The position numbers and the translations under genes are program-made. A stretch of DNA of 7,764 nt, taken from positions 1-7,764 of the forward strand of contig JANXRR010000043.1 in NCBI GenBank assembly GCA_025356795.1. Reading direction: 5' to 3'. Within the stretch, counting starts at the first letter, position 1, and the number at the start of each line of letters is the position of its first letter. This stretch comes from Bacteroidia bacterium (GTDB lineage: Bacteria; Bacteroidota; Bacteroidia; Cytophagales; Cyclobacteriaceae). Shown piece by piece: positions 1 through 6,382 of this stretch. The notes beneath the pieces are model-generated. The model was given only the letters and a program-made list of their open reading frames with translations. It was not told the DNA's origin and did not search any database.

Positions 1-201
1 TGGCACACGCACCTTCCCGAAACGGGTTCGACCATAACGGCCACAGATATCTACACGCTTCGTATGAACGAGCATTTAACCAAATGGAAAAAGTACTCTG
101 TTATTTCTGAAGCAATAGTTTCGGTTTGGAATTGTGAAACCAACACGTTTTCCGTAGTTCCAAAACAAAAATGGGATCAAGAATCAAAATTTAAAAAATA
201 A
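1..201 (+). CDS. 3' end of an unidentified gene, possible JAB/JAMM-like domain
   Basis: This frame is open from the first base to a TAA at 199-201, giving the last 66 residues of a protein whose start lies outside the window. The first visible residues read W-H-T-H-L-P-E-T-G-S-T-I-T-A-T-D. H2, H4 and D16, with a Thr at 13, resemble the HxH-x(7..)-S-x-x-D zinc site of JAB/JAMM peptidases and related 'HTHP...SPxD' domains, although spacing is eight instead of seven and Thr stands where Ser is usual. The catalytic Glu that would lie upstream cannot be seen. The rest (W, K and aromatic rich, ending in KFKK) has no recognisable motif. The next gene begins 13 bases after the stop, so the two are probably cotranscribed. 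Reading frame confidence is good; the family assignment is a guess from a short tail. Confidence 0.6.
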   Translation, partial: WHTHLPETGSTITATDIYTLRMNEHLTKWKKYSVISEAIVSVWNCETNTFSVVPKQKWDQESKFKK

Positions 202-214
202 TCATTTACCAACC

Positions 215-724
215 TTGAAAGCAGCACTTACAATTGTATTTTTGGCAGGCTTCACTTCATGCTTAAGTCAAGAACTTAAAACATTCAGGGGTTTTATCTC
301 CTACAAATTTCAAATAAGCAATACGGGCCTGCTGCAGGAGGAAAAGAAGATAGTATTGAAACGAAACATGAAACCATACTCAGAAAAAGAAGGCCTTCTT
401 ACAGAATATTTCAAACAGCTCAATACAGGTGATACTGCTTCTGCCAATGCAATCCTGAGAAAGGATAAATTTCTCAAAAACAAAGATGATTTCACAATTG
501 CATATATGTTTTCACTTGCAAGAATGCAATCGCTTGGGGAGTTATTCAGGCCCTGCATTCAAGTGTATGACGAGCAAGCTAGGGGAGCGATCATTTCTTG
601 CACTAAAGAACAATTTGCTGACTTAACCGAGGAGGACACCCGGGTGTTTGAAGTGGTTTGCAGGTACGTTGGCGATTTGTATGTTGACGATGTGAAATTG
701 TATGAAATGGTTCGCTATAGATAA
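215..724 (+). CDS. hypothetical protein, putative lipoprotein (169 aa)
   Basis: I do not recognise this protein. It begins with a TTG codon; no in-frame ATG exists between the preceding stop (155-157) and this TTG, and the next in-frame ATG (368) would remove the hydrophobic N-terminus. Residues 1-16 (MKAALTIVFLAGFTSC) look like a short signal peptide ending in a weak lipobox (FTSC), so the product may be anchored through Cys16 in the envelope. The rest is soluble-looking, mixed alpha/beta, with a charged first half (EEKKIVLKRN) and an acidic C-terminal third. Three further cysteines are seen at about residues 113, 129 and 148. It starts 13 bases after the upstream gene and probably shares its transcript. 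A role as partner or immunity protein of the upstream product is possible but unsupported. The thioredoxin promoter follows directly. Confidence 0.65.
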   Translation: MKAALTIVFLAGFTSCLSQELKTFRGFISYKFQISNTGLLQEEKKIVLKRNMKPYSEKEGLLTEYFKQLNTGDTASANAILRKDKFLKNKDDFTIAYMFSLARMQSLGELFRPCIQVYDEQARGAIISCTKEQFADLTEEDTRVFEVVCRYVGDLYVDDVKLYEMVRYR

Positions 725-730
725 AATGGA

Positions 731-764
731 TTTGACAAAAAGGAACTATTTTGATTTATATTTG
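731..764 (+). promoter_or_regulatory. Bacteroidota-type promoter of the thioredoxin gene
   Basis: TTTG at 731-734 and TATATTTG at 757-764 match the Bacteroidota vegetative consensus (TTTG near -33, TAnnTTTG near -7) with a 22-base spacer. The -7 element is a perfect match. Transcription would begin near 770, leaving a leader of about 30 bases before the ATG at 799. The site also shows that the in-frame TTG at 751 is not the start of the gene, since it lies within the promoter. Confidence 0.7.
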
Positions 765-798
765 TGTTGAACAGAAACTAACAATAAAAAATAATATC

Positions 799-1122
799 AT
801 GGGTAAAACTATAGAACTAACCGATGCAACTTTCGACTCGATCATTAATAGTGATAAGCCAGTATTAGTAGATTTTTGGGCTGAATGGTGTGGCCCTTGT
901 AAAATGATCGGTCCTGTGGTGGAAGAACTTGCGAATGACTATGAAGGCAAAGCAGTAATTGCGAAATTGAATGTAGATGAAAATCCTAACGTAACCGCAA
1001 AGTACGGAGTTCGTTCAATTCCCACTCTTTTGGTTTTCAAAAATGGTCAGATTGTAGATAAGCAAGTAGGTGCTGTTCCTAAGTCTGTTCTTTCAGGAAA
1101 ATTAGAAGCTCAAGTAGCATAA
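799..1122 (+). CDS. trxA: thioredoxin
   Basis: This is a complete classical thioredoxin of 107 residues, the usual family length. It is a small cytoplasmic protein that reduces disulfides in target proteins and is itself re-reduced by thioredoxin reductase. The active site WCGPC lies at residues 30-34 (bases 886-900), with redox cysteines 31 and 34. The buried Asp25 of the VDFWA strand and the cis-proline Pro75 in SIPT are present, as is the GxxPKxxL C-terminal helix signature (G-A-V-P-K-S-V-L). I chose the ATG at 799 because the product then begins MGKTIELTD as in homologues, and because the upstream TTG at 751 lies within the promoter. No Shine-Dalgarno sequence is visible, as is common in this phylum. 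A single-gene unit is likely: it has its own promoter and a downstream terminator hairpin. No reductase gene is adjacent. Confidence 0.97.
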   Translation: MGKTIELTDATFDSIINSDKPVLVDFWAEWCGPCKMIGPVVEELANDYEGKAVIAKLNVDENPNVTAKYGVRSIPTLLVFKNGQIVDKQVGAVPKSVLSGKLEAQVA

Positions 1123-1156
1123 CAGGAATTTATTTGTCCATACATTAAAAAAGTCT

Positions 1157-1226
1157 TGTGCCAAGCAGTAGAACAAAGTAGTCAGTTGTGTAAACGGCCT
1201 TTTTTTGCTGCTTGGTACATTTTTTT
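1157..1226 (+). terminator. probable bidirectional intrinsic terminator
   Basis: The arm at 1157-1173 (core GTGCCAAGCAG, 1158-1168) pairs with 1203-1219 (core CTGCTTGGTAC, 1208-1218). This gives a stem of about 17 pairs with a few G-T wobbles and a loop of roughly 29 bases. A run of seven T follows at 1220-1226, serving the + strand thioredoxin gene. On the other side, six A at 1147-1152 become a T-run on the - strand a few bases beyond the stem, so the same hairpin could end the converging oxidoreductase transcript. The long loop is the weak point. Confidence 0.6.
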
Positions 1227-1252
1227 CTATAAAGAAGAACGAGGGTGAGGTT

Positions 1253-2287
1253 TCAGTCTGCAAGTTGTGCATCAACCATCATCTTTACCTTACTGCCAAC
1301 CAACTCAATGGCATTCAATAGCTTCTGATGAGATAAACCAGCATTATCCATTTGAAAACTTACTCTTGAAATGCCACCCAAAGCTTTGCTGTGGCGAACA
1401 ATTTTTTTGGCAACTTCATCAGGGCCACCTACTAAAAATGCACCCAGTGGGCCGCGCTGCGCATCGAAACCCGCGCGCGTTACGGGCGGCCAGCCCCTCT
1501 CCTTGCCTATCCTTGTAAACGTTTCGGCATAGCCGGGAAAGTAATCCTTCACGGCTTCTTCTGTTGTATTGCCAACATAACCCAACGAATGCAAGCCAAC
1601 AGTAAGTTTTTCAGGCGCATGCCCTGCTTGTTTGCCCGCTTCACGATACAGATCTATTAACGGACGGAAGCGGTGCGTTTCCCCACCTATTATAGCAACC
1701 ATTAAAGGCAAGCCAAGAACACCGGCACGTATAAAAGATTCAGGAGTGCCACCCACGCCCACCCAAATTGGTATCGGGTTTTGTAGAGGGCGGGGATAGA
1801 TGGCTTGATTCTTCAATGCGGGCCTAAACTTACCAGACCAATTTACTATTTCGTTTTTGCGGATGGCTAACAAGAGCCCGAGTTTTTCCGCGAACAACTC
1901 ATCATAATCTTGAATGTTCAATCCGAACAAAGGAAACGATTCGATGAACGAGCCACGGCCTACAACCATCTCAGCCCTACCTTGCGAAACTAAATCTAGT
2001 GTGGCAAAGCTTTGAAACACCCTTACGGGATCGGCCGCGCTCAACACGGTAACTGCACTGGTGAGCCTTATTCTTTTTGTGCGCGAGGCAGCGGCAGCCA
2101 AAATCACCGTGGGTGCTGAATCTAAAAACTCCTTTCTATGGTGCTCCCCTATTCCAAAAACATCAAGTCCACACGAATCGGCATACTCAATTCTTGCCAA
2201 CAATTCAGTAATCACATTCGCACTATTCGCTTCTCCTATTCCATTAGTTGCCACGGCCGAAGCGAAGCTATCAATTCCTATTTCCAT
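1253..2287 (-). CDS. LLM-class flavin-dependent oxidoreductase
   Basis: A complete 344-residue member of the bacterial luciferase-like monooxygenase superfamily, close to the usual length. These are TIM-barrel enzymes using FMN or F420; FMN is more likely here because the family is common in Bacteroidota, but this cannot be read from sequence. Landmarks: the N-terminal barrel strand (MEIGIDSFA), the GIGEHH motif (residues 45-50) typical of the LLM family, RIRLTSAVTVLS (73-83), the DLVSQGRAEMVVGRGS segment (98-113), the IYPRPLQNPIPIWVGVGG strand (163-180), and a late LVGGPDEVAKKI helix (285-296). The substrate is not predictable; such proteins are often annotated as generic alkanal monooxygenase-like oxidoreductases. 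ATG start; TGA stop. It lies downstream of ggt on the same strand after 203 bases, so cotranscription is doubtful. A 60-base patch at 1441-1500 is about 75% G+C, far above the surroundings. Confidence 0.92.
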   Translation of the reverse strand: MEIGIDSFASAVATNGIGEANSANVITELLARIEYADSCGLDVFGIGEHHRKEFLDSAPTVILAAAASRTKRIRLTSAVTVLSAADPVRVFQSFATLDLVSQGRAEMVVGRGSFIESFPLFGLNIQDYDELFAEKLGLLLAIRKNEIVNWSGKFRPALKNQAIYPRPLQNPIPIWVGVGGTPESFIRAGVLGLPLMVAIIGGETHRFRPLIDLYREAGKQAGHAPEKLTVGLHSLGYVGNTTEEAVKDYFPGYAETFTRIGKERGWPPVTRAGFDAQRGPLGAFLVGGPDEVAKKIVRHSKALGGISRVSFQMDNAGLSHQKLLNAIELVGSKVKMMVDAQLAD

Positions 2288-2490
2288 GTTCTTTTTTGTG
2301 CACTTAACAGCTTTTCAATCCAATAGATTCAAAGGCTTTCAAAGTAGAATGCAATTTAAAAAGCGCTGGTAGCAAGTATGAAAAATACTATCTTGATCTT
2401 GAGGAACAGATGATTGGCATCCATCAGATCTATGGATATTAAAAGTAAGGTCACAGGGTTACCCCTATTTGTGTACTCATTAATTTAGTA
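2288..2490. other. 203-base intergenic region, no clear signal
   Basis: This spacer is downstream of ggt and upstream of the oxidoreductase gene, both on the - strand. I see only small inverted repeats: AGTAT/ATACT at 2375-2389, ATCCAT/ATGGAT at 2419-2437, and the short palindrome GGGT-T-ACCC at 2456-2464. None is followed by a convincing T-run on the - strand, so no ggt terminator can be named. No TAnnTTTG match for the oxidoreductase was found on the - strand; TACTTTG is the nearest and is one base short. Confidence 0.4.
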
Positions 2491-4185
2491 CTAGTATCCT
2501 TCACCGGTGTCATCGCCCCTGGTATTATCTGCCCCTGCCTCAAGTTTACCGTTTGGCAAAACAAGTATAGCATCTACCCTGCCAATATTTTCTCTTTTGG
2601 AAATTTTGTGACCAAGCTTGGTTAATACTAAACTATCTTCTTTTGTGATAGACCTTGCCTCGGGCAGAACAACATCAGGCAACCATTGGCTGTGAATCCT
2701 TCTGGCATTTACTGCCTCTTGCATGCCCATGCCGTGTTCAACAACATTTAATATAACTTGAAAAACAGACGTTATAATAGTGGAGCCACCCGGAGTGCCA
2801 ACTACCATGAAAAGAGATCCGCCCTTTTCAACGATGGTGGGCGTCATGGCGCTGAGCATTCTTTTGTTGGGTTCTATGGAATTGGCTCTGCCGCCAATCA
2901 CACCAAACATATTGGGAACTCCAGGCTTTGAACTAAAGTCGTCCATTTCATTATTGAGAAAGAAGCCAGAGCCTGCCACCACCACATGTGAGCCAAACCA
3001 TCCGTTAATAGTGGTTGTAACCGCCACGGCATTTCCTGCAGCATCTACAATAGAAAAGTGGGTTGTTTCTTCCGACTCATATCCAGTGATTTTTCCGGCA
3101 CTTACTGCTGCGCTTGCTGTAGCTTTGTTTTCATCAAAGGTGGTCATGCGAGTGTCTGAGTACATGTCACCAATCATTTCTTTGATGGGCACTTTATAAA
3201 AGTCTATATCGCCCAAGTACTTTGCTCTATCGGCATATACTCTTCTTTCTGCTTCCACCATTAAGTGAATATTTTTTGCTGAGTTATGCCCCCATTGCTT
3301 GATTGGATAAGATTCCACCGATTTTAATAATTGCACCAAGCAAACACCACCGCTTGACGAAGGAGGCATGGATATTACTTTATAATCTTTGTAATTAGCA
3401 ATTACAGGTTCTCGCCAAACAGATTTATAATTCTTTAAATCCTCTATAGAAATAAGGCCTTTGCCCCGTTTCATTTCGGCTACAATGTTGTTAGCTGTAT
3501 ACCCCTCATAAAAACCGGCACGTCCGTTGTCTCTAATTCTTTCGAGGGTAGCAGCTAGGTCTATCCATTTTACAGTATCACCTTCTTTCCAGTTGTTATT
3601 CAACAAAAAATCAGGTTTATGGGTATTATATTTTATTAGGTCATCCTGCATTTCAGCGAACCAAGTTGCTTCGCGGGCAGTAAGTACAATTCCATTTTTG
3701 GCAAGATCAATTGCGGGTTGCACCAAATCCTTCCACGGAAGTGATCCGTATTTTTTATGAGCTTCTACCATTCCATCAACAGAGCCTGGCACCCCTGAGG
3801 CCAGGTGCCCTTGTGTGCTTAAGCCTTCAATCACCTTGCCATTCTCATCTAAGTACATAGTGGTAGTGGCGGAAGCGGGAGCTTTTTCTCGGTAGTCCAG
3901 TGCATTAGAATATCCATCTTTTAGGCGAACAATCATAAAACCACCCCCTCCTATATTGCCTGCGGCTGGAAAGGCAACGGCCAATGCAAACTGAACGGCT
4001 ATAGCAGCATCAACTGCATTTCCACCTTTTTTGAGTATAGATACTCCAACCTTTGAAGCCAACGGGTGGGCAGTAACCACCATGGCTGAATCAGTCACTA
4101 AGCCAACAAGTTTGTCTTTCTTAGTTTCCTTTATTTGGCACGAAAGAATGCTAATAGCTATCAGAAGGAAGAAAAGGCACTTCAT
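2491..4185 (-). CDS. ggt: gamma-glutamyltransferase, lipoprotein (564 aa)
   Basis: This N-terminal-nucleophile hydrolase transfers or hydrolyses gamma-glutamyl groups of glutathione and similar peptides and matures by self-cleavage into large and small subunits. I chose the ATG at 4183-4185, not the in-frame TTG seven codons upstream. The product then begins [16 protein letters not shown], a clean signal with lipobox ILSC (Cys16), implying a lipid-anchored envelope enzyme. Residues in this numbering, matched to E. coli GGT: Arg99 in DYREKAP (R114), nucleophile Thr374 at the start of TTHFSIVD (T391), Thr392 and Asn394 (T409, N411), Asp416 in MDDF (D433), Ser445 (S462) and Gly466-Gly467 in GTPGGS (G483-G484). 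Cleavage is expected before Thr374. The stretch from MDDF to NKRML has the same length as in E. coli, so the lid loop is kept, with Phe427 in place of its Tyr444. One oddity: Ala446 stands where E. coli has Ser463. Full length; divergent from the TetR gene. Confidence 0.95.
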   Translation of the reverse strand: MKCLFFLLIAISILSCQIKETKKDKLVGLVTDSAMVVTAHPLASKVGVSILKKGGNAVDAAIAVQFALAVAFPAAGNIGGGGFMIVRLKDGYSNALDYREKAPASATTTMYLDENGKVIEGLSTQGHLASGVPGSVDGMVEAHKKYGSLPWKDLVQPAIDLAKNGIVLTAREATWFAEMQDDLIKYNTHKPDFLLNNNWKEGDTVKWIDLAATLERIRDNGRAGFYEGYTANNIVAEMKRGKGLISIEDLKNYKSVWREPVIANYKDYKVISMPPSSSGGVCLVQLLKSVESYPIKQWGHNSAKNIHLMVEAERRVYADRAKYLGDIDFYKVPIKEMIGDMYSDTRMTTFDENKATASAAVSAGKITGYESEETTHFSIVDAAGNAVAVTTTINGWFGSHVVVAGSGFFLNNEMDDFSSKPGVPNMFGVIGGRANSIEPNKRMLSAMTPTIVEKGGSLFMVVGTPGGSTIITSVFQVILNVVEHGMGMQEAVNARRIHSQWLPDVVLPEARSITKEDSLVLTKLGHKISKRENIGRVDAILVLPNGKLEAGADNTRGDDTGEGY

Positions 4186-4241
4186 AGAATTATGTTTGGG
4201 TTTCAATTTATAAATGTATTATTTCACCGTTATAATGGCAA
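4186..4241. promoter_or_regulatory. divergent ggt / TetR control region
   Basis: Only 49 bases separate the chosen ggt start (4185) from the TetR start (4235). On the + strand, TATGTTTG at 4191-4198 is a perfect TAnnTTTG -7 element for the TetR gene, though no good -33 TTTG is visible. On the - strand, TACATTTA (+ strand 4211-4218) is a 7/8 match for ggt, with TTG 20 bases further upstream (+ strand 4239-4241). A perfect 10-base palindrome, ATTTATAAAT, lies at 4206-4215 between the two -7 elements and could be an operator. AT-rich composition makes chance matches likely. Confidence 0.4.
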
Positions 4242-4870
4242 CCAGTTTAAGAAAAGAAAAAGCAGCTAAGCTTAAGGTAATTATACTCGAGCATACCCTC
4301 AAGCTCATTGGTAAGAAATCTTTTGACGATATTTATGTAGATGATATCTGCGCGGGTGTAAAAATATCAAAGGTTACTTTGTTCAAATACTTTCCTCAAA
4401 AGGAAGATATTCTTTTGTATTATTTTCGGATTTGGTGTTTGAATAGATGTGTTGAGTTGCATGCTAAACCTAAAGAAGGACTTCAAGGCATTTACTTTTT
4501 GTTTGATAAGTTAGGCGAATCGCTTGAGAGCCATCCAGGCATTATTCACAGTTTGTTTGCTTATTTAACAGATCTCAAAAGACCTCCCAAGGCATTTCCT
4601 GTAAAACCTGAAGAAAAAGAGATGCTCTTTAAAGACACAAAAAATATTCTTTCCATTGATGTTCAGTCGGTTGATCAAATGGTTGAAAAATTCGCCTTGG
4701 AAGCAATATTTAAGAAGGAAATCACCAAGACAGGATCTCCGCGTGAGGTTGCTAATTTCTTGACAACATTGTTTTATGGCTCCATTATATCAGGGCATTT
4801 GACACAGCAATCGAATATGAAATTCTTCTTTAGAAAGAATATTGAAATGGCTTTTAAGGGCTTAAAGTAG
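4235..4870 (+). CDS. TetR/AcrR-family transcriptional regulator
   Basis: A 211-residue one-component regulator, typical in length. Residues 8-60 form the TetR N-terminal DNA-binding domain: helix 1 (about KAAKLKVIILEHTLKLIG), then FDDIYVDDICAGVKISKVTLFKYFPQKEDIL, where the helix-turn-helix covers about 34-53 and 'KVTLFKYFPQKED' is the family's recognition-helix signature. The remaining 150 residues are an all-helical ligand/dimerisation domain that I cannot assign to a subfamily; the ligand is unknown. ATG at 4235 is preferred over the in-frame ATG at 4214 because it gives a standard start (MATSLRKEK) and leaves room for divergent promoters; the upstream ATG would add MYYFTVI. It is transcribed away from ggt, so control of ggt and of itself is the simplest inference. 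Its stop is 6 bases from the converging lipoprotein gene, with no obvious terminator between them. Confidence 0.92.
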   Translation: MATSLRKEKAAKLKVIILEHTLKLIGKKSFDDIYVDDICAGVKISKVTLFKYFPQKEDILLYYFRIWCLNRCVELHAKPKEGLQGIYFLFDKLGESLESHPGIIHSLFAYLTDLKRPPKAFPVKPEEKEMLFKDTKNILSIDVQSVDQMVEKFALEAIFKKEITKTGSPREVANFLTTLFYGSIISGHLTQQSNMKFFFRKNIEMAFKGLK

Positions 4871-4876
4871 AATAGT

Positions 4877-5074
4877 CTATTTCATTAAAACCGTTTGGGT
4901 TCTCTTGCGCTTGAAGAGTTGCAAGTGTTTACCTCTAACGCGAATGTCAAACACATATTGATTTTTAGGCCATGTATGATGGTATCGAGGCTTAACTACT
5001 TTAGTGGCAGAGTTAGATGAATGACAGGAGAATACTATCAAAGCGAACACCAGCAAAACGATTGCCTTCCTCAT
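4877..5074 (-). CDS. small basic lipoprotein, hypothetical (65 aa)
   Basis: I do not recognise this protein. The start at 5072-5074 (ATG) gives MRKAIVLLVFALIVFSC, a textbook lipoprotein signal with a hydrophobic core and lipobox VFSC (Cys17). The frame runs 28 codons further upstream, but that part overlaps the preceding gene and has no signal character, so I rejected it. The mature part is about 49 residues: a short Ser/Asn-rich linker, then a strongly basic segment rich in Lys, Arg and His (for example KPRYHHTWPK and LFKRKRTQ). A positively charged, lipid-anchored peptide could contact lipopolysaccharide or phosphate groups, but this is only inference. It begins 16 bases after the stop of the 66-residue gene and is probably its operon partner. 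Confidence 0.7.
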   Translation of the reverse strand: MRKAIVLLVFALIVFSCHSSNSATKVVKPRYHHTWPKNQYVFDIRVRGKHLQLFKRKRTQTVLMK

Positions 5075-5090
5075 CAAATAATTTCTTTGG

Positions 5091-5291
5091 TTACTTTTTA
5101 CTAACCATAATGTCCCGAATAAGGGACTCAAAGGCATTTGGTTTTTTAGCTTCATCAATACACTTTTTCAGGAGGTCTAGCTCAATCTCAAAACCGTAAC
5201 TGTTTTTTACCCAGGTTTTAATTTCATTCAAGGCATCAGAAAAAGTTAAATACCTTCCTGTAATTTGATTGGCTAATTCTTCTGCTTTCAT
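5091..5291 (-). CDS. hypothetical small protein (66 aa)
   Basis: I do not recognise this protein. I chose the ATG at 5289-5291, giving MKAEELANQITGRYLT. A longer frame from an ATG at 5364-5366 would add 25 residues of low-quality, Phe-rich sequence encoded by what looks like intergenic AT-rich DNA. The product has no signal peptide or membrane segment, so it is likely cytoplasmic. It looks mostly helical with regular charge alternation (EELANQI, DALNEIKTWVK, ELDLLKKCIDEAKK, FESLIRDIM) and a single Cys in LKKCIDEAKK. It is likely cotranscribed with the basic lipoprotein 16 bases downstream. No consensus promoter is clear upstream; the nearest - strand site, TATTTTG within 5312-5321, is one base short of TAnnTTTG. 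Confidence 0.7.
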   Translation of the reverse strand: MKAEELANQITGRYLTFSDALNEIKTWVKNSYGFEIELDLLKKCIDEAKKPNAFESLIRDIMVSKK

Positions 5292-5378
5292 GTAAGTATT
5301 CTTTTTAAAGAACAAAATATTAAACGTACGAAAAAAAATATCTTCTAAAGATAGTGCAATTACCATTTATAAATTGTG

Positions 5379-5411
5379 TTGAAAAATATTAAATATTTCG
5401 CCCTATATTTA
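5379..5411 (+). promoter_or_regulatory. candidate promoter of the TIM-barrel gene
   Basis: TTG at 5379-5381 is followed after 22 bases by TATATTTA at 5404-5411, a 7/8 match to TAnnTTTG with the same spacer as the thioredoxin promoter. This would give a leader of about 50 bases before the ATG at 5469. A 15-base palindrome, AAATATT-A-AATATTT, sits at 5384-5398 between the two elements and might be an operator, though AT-rich DNA produces such repeats by chance. Confidence 0.4.
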
Positions 5412-5468
5412 ATTACGAATTAGAGGCCGTCATTTTTTACTATTCAATTAATTTATAATCGCTGAAGT

Positions 5469-6377
5469 ATGAACCAATCACGTAGAACATTTATTAAGAA
5501 CAGTGCCATGACCTTGGCCGCATCAACAGTTCTTTCACAATCCATTTTCGCTTTGGCCAAGTCTAAAGAACTGGTGGGGGTGCAATTGTATTCCATTAAA
5601 GAAGATATGGGCAAAGATCCTCTGGGAACACTAAAACTGTTGAGCAAAATGGGCTATAAAAATGTGGAGCACGCTAGTTATATTGATAGGAAGTTTTATG
5701 GTTATTTGGCAAAAGACTTTAAAAAAGTATTGAGCGATTTAGGTCTTTCCATGCCTAGCGGGCACACCGTTATGGGGAAAAAGCATTGGGATGATTCTAA
5801 AAAAGACTTTACCGACCTTTGGAGGAATACTGTTGAAGACGCTGCCACTGTAGGGCAGCAGTTTGTAATAAGTCCGTGGCTGGATGAAACCTTACGCAAA
5901 ACAAGTGATGACTTAAAGCGCTACATGGAGGTATTCAATAAAAGCGGGGAACTTTGCCAGAAGTCGGGTATGAAGTTTGGCTATCATAACCATGATTTTG
6001 AATTTAGCCAGAAATTTGATGGTACATCAGTCTATGATATCATGCTTTCTGCCACCGATCCTAAATTAGTGATGCAACAATTAGATATCGGCAATCTTTA
6101 TAATGGTGGTGCCAAAGCGTTGGAAATAGTGAAGAAATGGCCTGGAAGATTTGAATCTATGCATGTGAAGGACGAAATACTTGCAGGCGGTAGCCACGAA
6201 AAATATGAAAGCACAATTTTAGGTACTGGTATTGTGAGTGTTAAAGAAGTGATCGATCTGGCCAGAAAATCTGGAGGCACTGTTCATTTTATAATTGAGC
6301 AGGAGTCATATCAGGGCAAAACTGCAATTGATTCAGTAAAAGAAGATTTAGCTGTTATGAAGAAATGGGGCTATTAA
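5469..6377 (+). CDS. Tat-exported sugar phosphate isomerase/epimerase-like TIM barrel
   Basis: A complete 302-residue member of the xylose isomerase-like TIM barrel superfamily (AP endonuclease 2 fold). The N-terminus carries a twin-arginine signal, SRRTFIK (residues 4-10), then a hydrophobic stretch to about residue 30 (LSQSIFALAK), so the protein is likely folded and loaded with metal in the cytoplasm and then exported. The barrel starts at LVGVQLYSIKEDM (35-47). Likely metal or substrate ligands typical of the family are Glu67 (NVEHASY), His173 and His175 in GYHNHDFEF, Asp206 in QLDIGN, His232 in MHVKD and Glu277 in FIIEQES. The natural substrate is unknown; exported relatives in Bacteroidota are generally annotated only as isomerase/epimerase. 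ATG start, single-gene unit. No glycoside hydrolase, oxidoreductase or transporter lies beside it. It converges on the START-domain gene with 5 bases between. Confidence 0.92.
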   Translation: MNQSRRTFIKNSAMTLAASTVLSQSIFALAKSKELVGVQLYSIKEDMGKDPLGTLKLLSKMGYKNVEHASYIDRKFYGYLAKDFKKVLSDLGLSMPSGHTVMGKKHWDDSKKDFTDLWRNTVEDAATVGQQFVISPWLDETLRKTSDDLKRYMEVFNKSGELCQKSGMKFGYHNHDFEFSQKFDGTSVYDIMLSATDPKLVMQQLDIGNLYNGGAKALEIVKKWPGRFESMHVKDEILAGGSHEKYESTILGTGIVSVKEVIDLARKSGGTVHFIIEQESYQGKTAIDSVKEDLAVMKKWGY

Positions 6378-6382
6378 TAAAA

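Noticed and set aside
310..558. 82-codon open frame on the - strand within the putative lipoprotein gene
   Set aside because: It has no family resemblance. The + strand frame has a signal peptide and operon-like spacing, so it is the better gene, although neither is a known family.
751..798. In-frame TTG at 751 as an upstream start of thioredoxin
   Set aside because: It would add 16 residues not typical of the family and lies within the predicted promoter (731-764). The ATG at 799 gives the normal length and N-terminus.
1267..1518. 83-codon open frame on the + strand inside the oxidoreductase gene
   Set aside because: It is antisense to a clear enzyme, partly kept open by the GC-rich patch, and has no domain.
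2061..2372. Overlapping + strand open frames across the 5' end of the oxidoreductase gene
   Set aside because: Most of the length is antisense to conserved coding sequence and there is no promoter-like site or recognisable product.
2375..2437. Small inverted repeats as a ggt terminator
   Set aside because: Stems of five or six pairs without a following T-run on the - strand are too weak to call.
2780..3199. 139-codon open frame on the + strand inside ggt
   Set aside because: It is antisense to a well-conserved enzyme and has no recognisable domain or promoter; it is best explained as a codon-use shadow.
4186..4206. TTG start at 4206 for gamma-glutamyltransferase
   Set aside because: The ATG at 4185 places the lipoprotein signal at the true N-terminus and leaves a workable divergent promoter region.
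4214..4234. ATG at 4214 as the TetR start
   Set aside because: It adds a hydrophobic MYYFTVI that is unusual for TetR proteins and overlaps the probable promoter and palindrome. It cannot be fully excluded.
5075..5158. Longer start for the 65-residue lipoprotein
   Set aside because: The extension overlaps the preceding gene in another frame and would bury the signal peptide 28 residues inside the protein.
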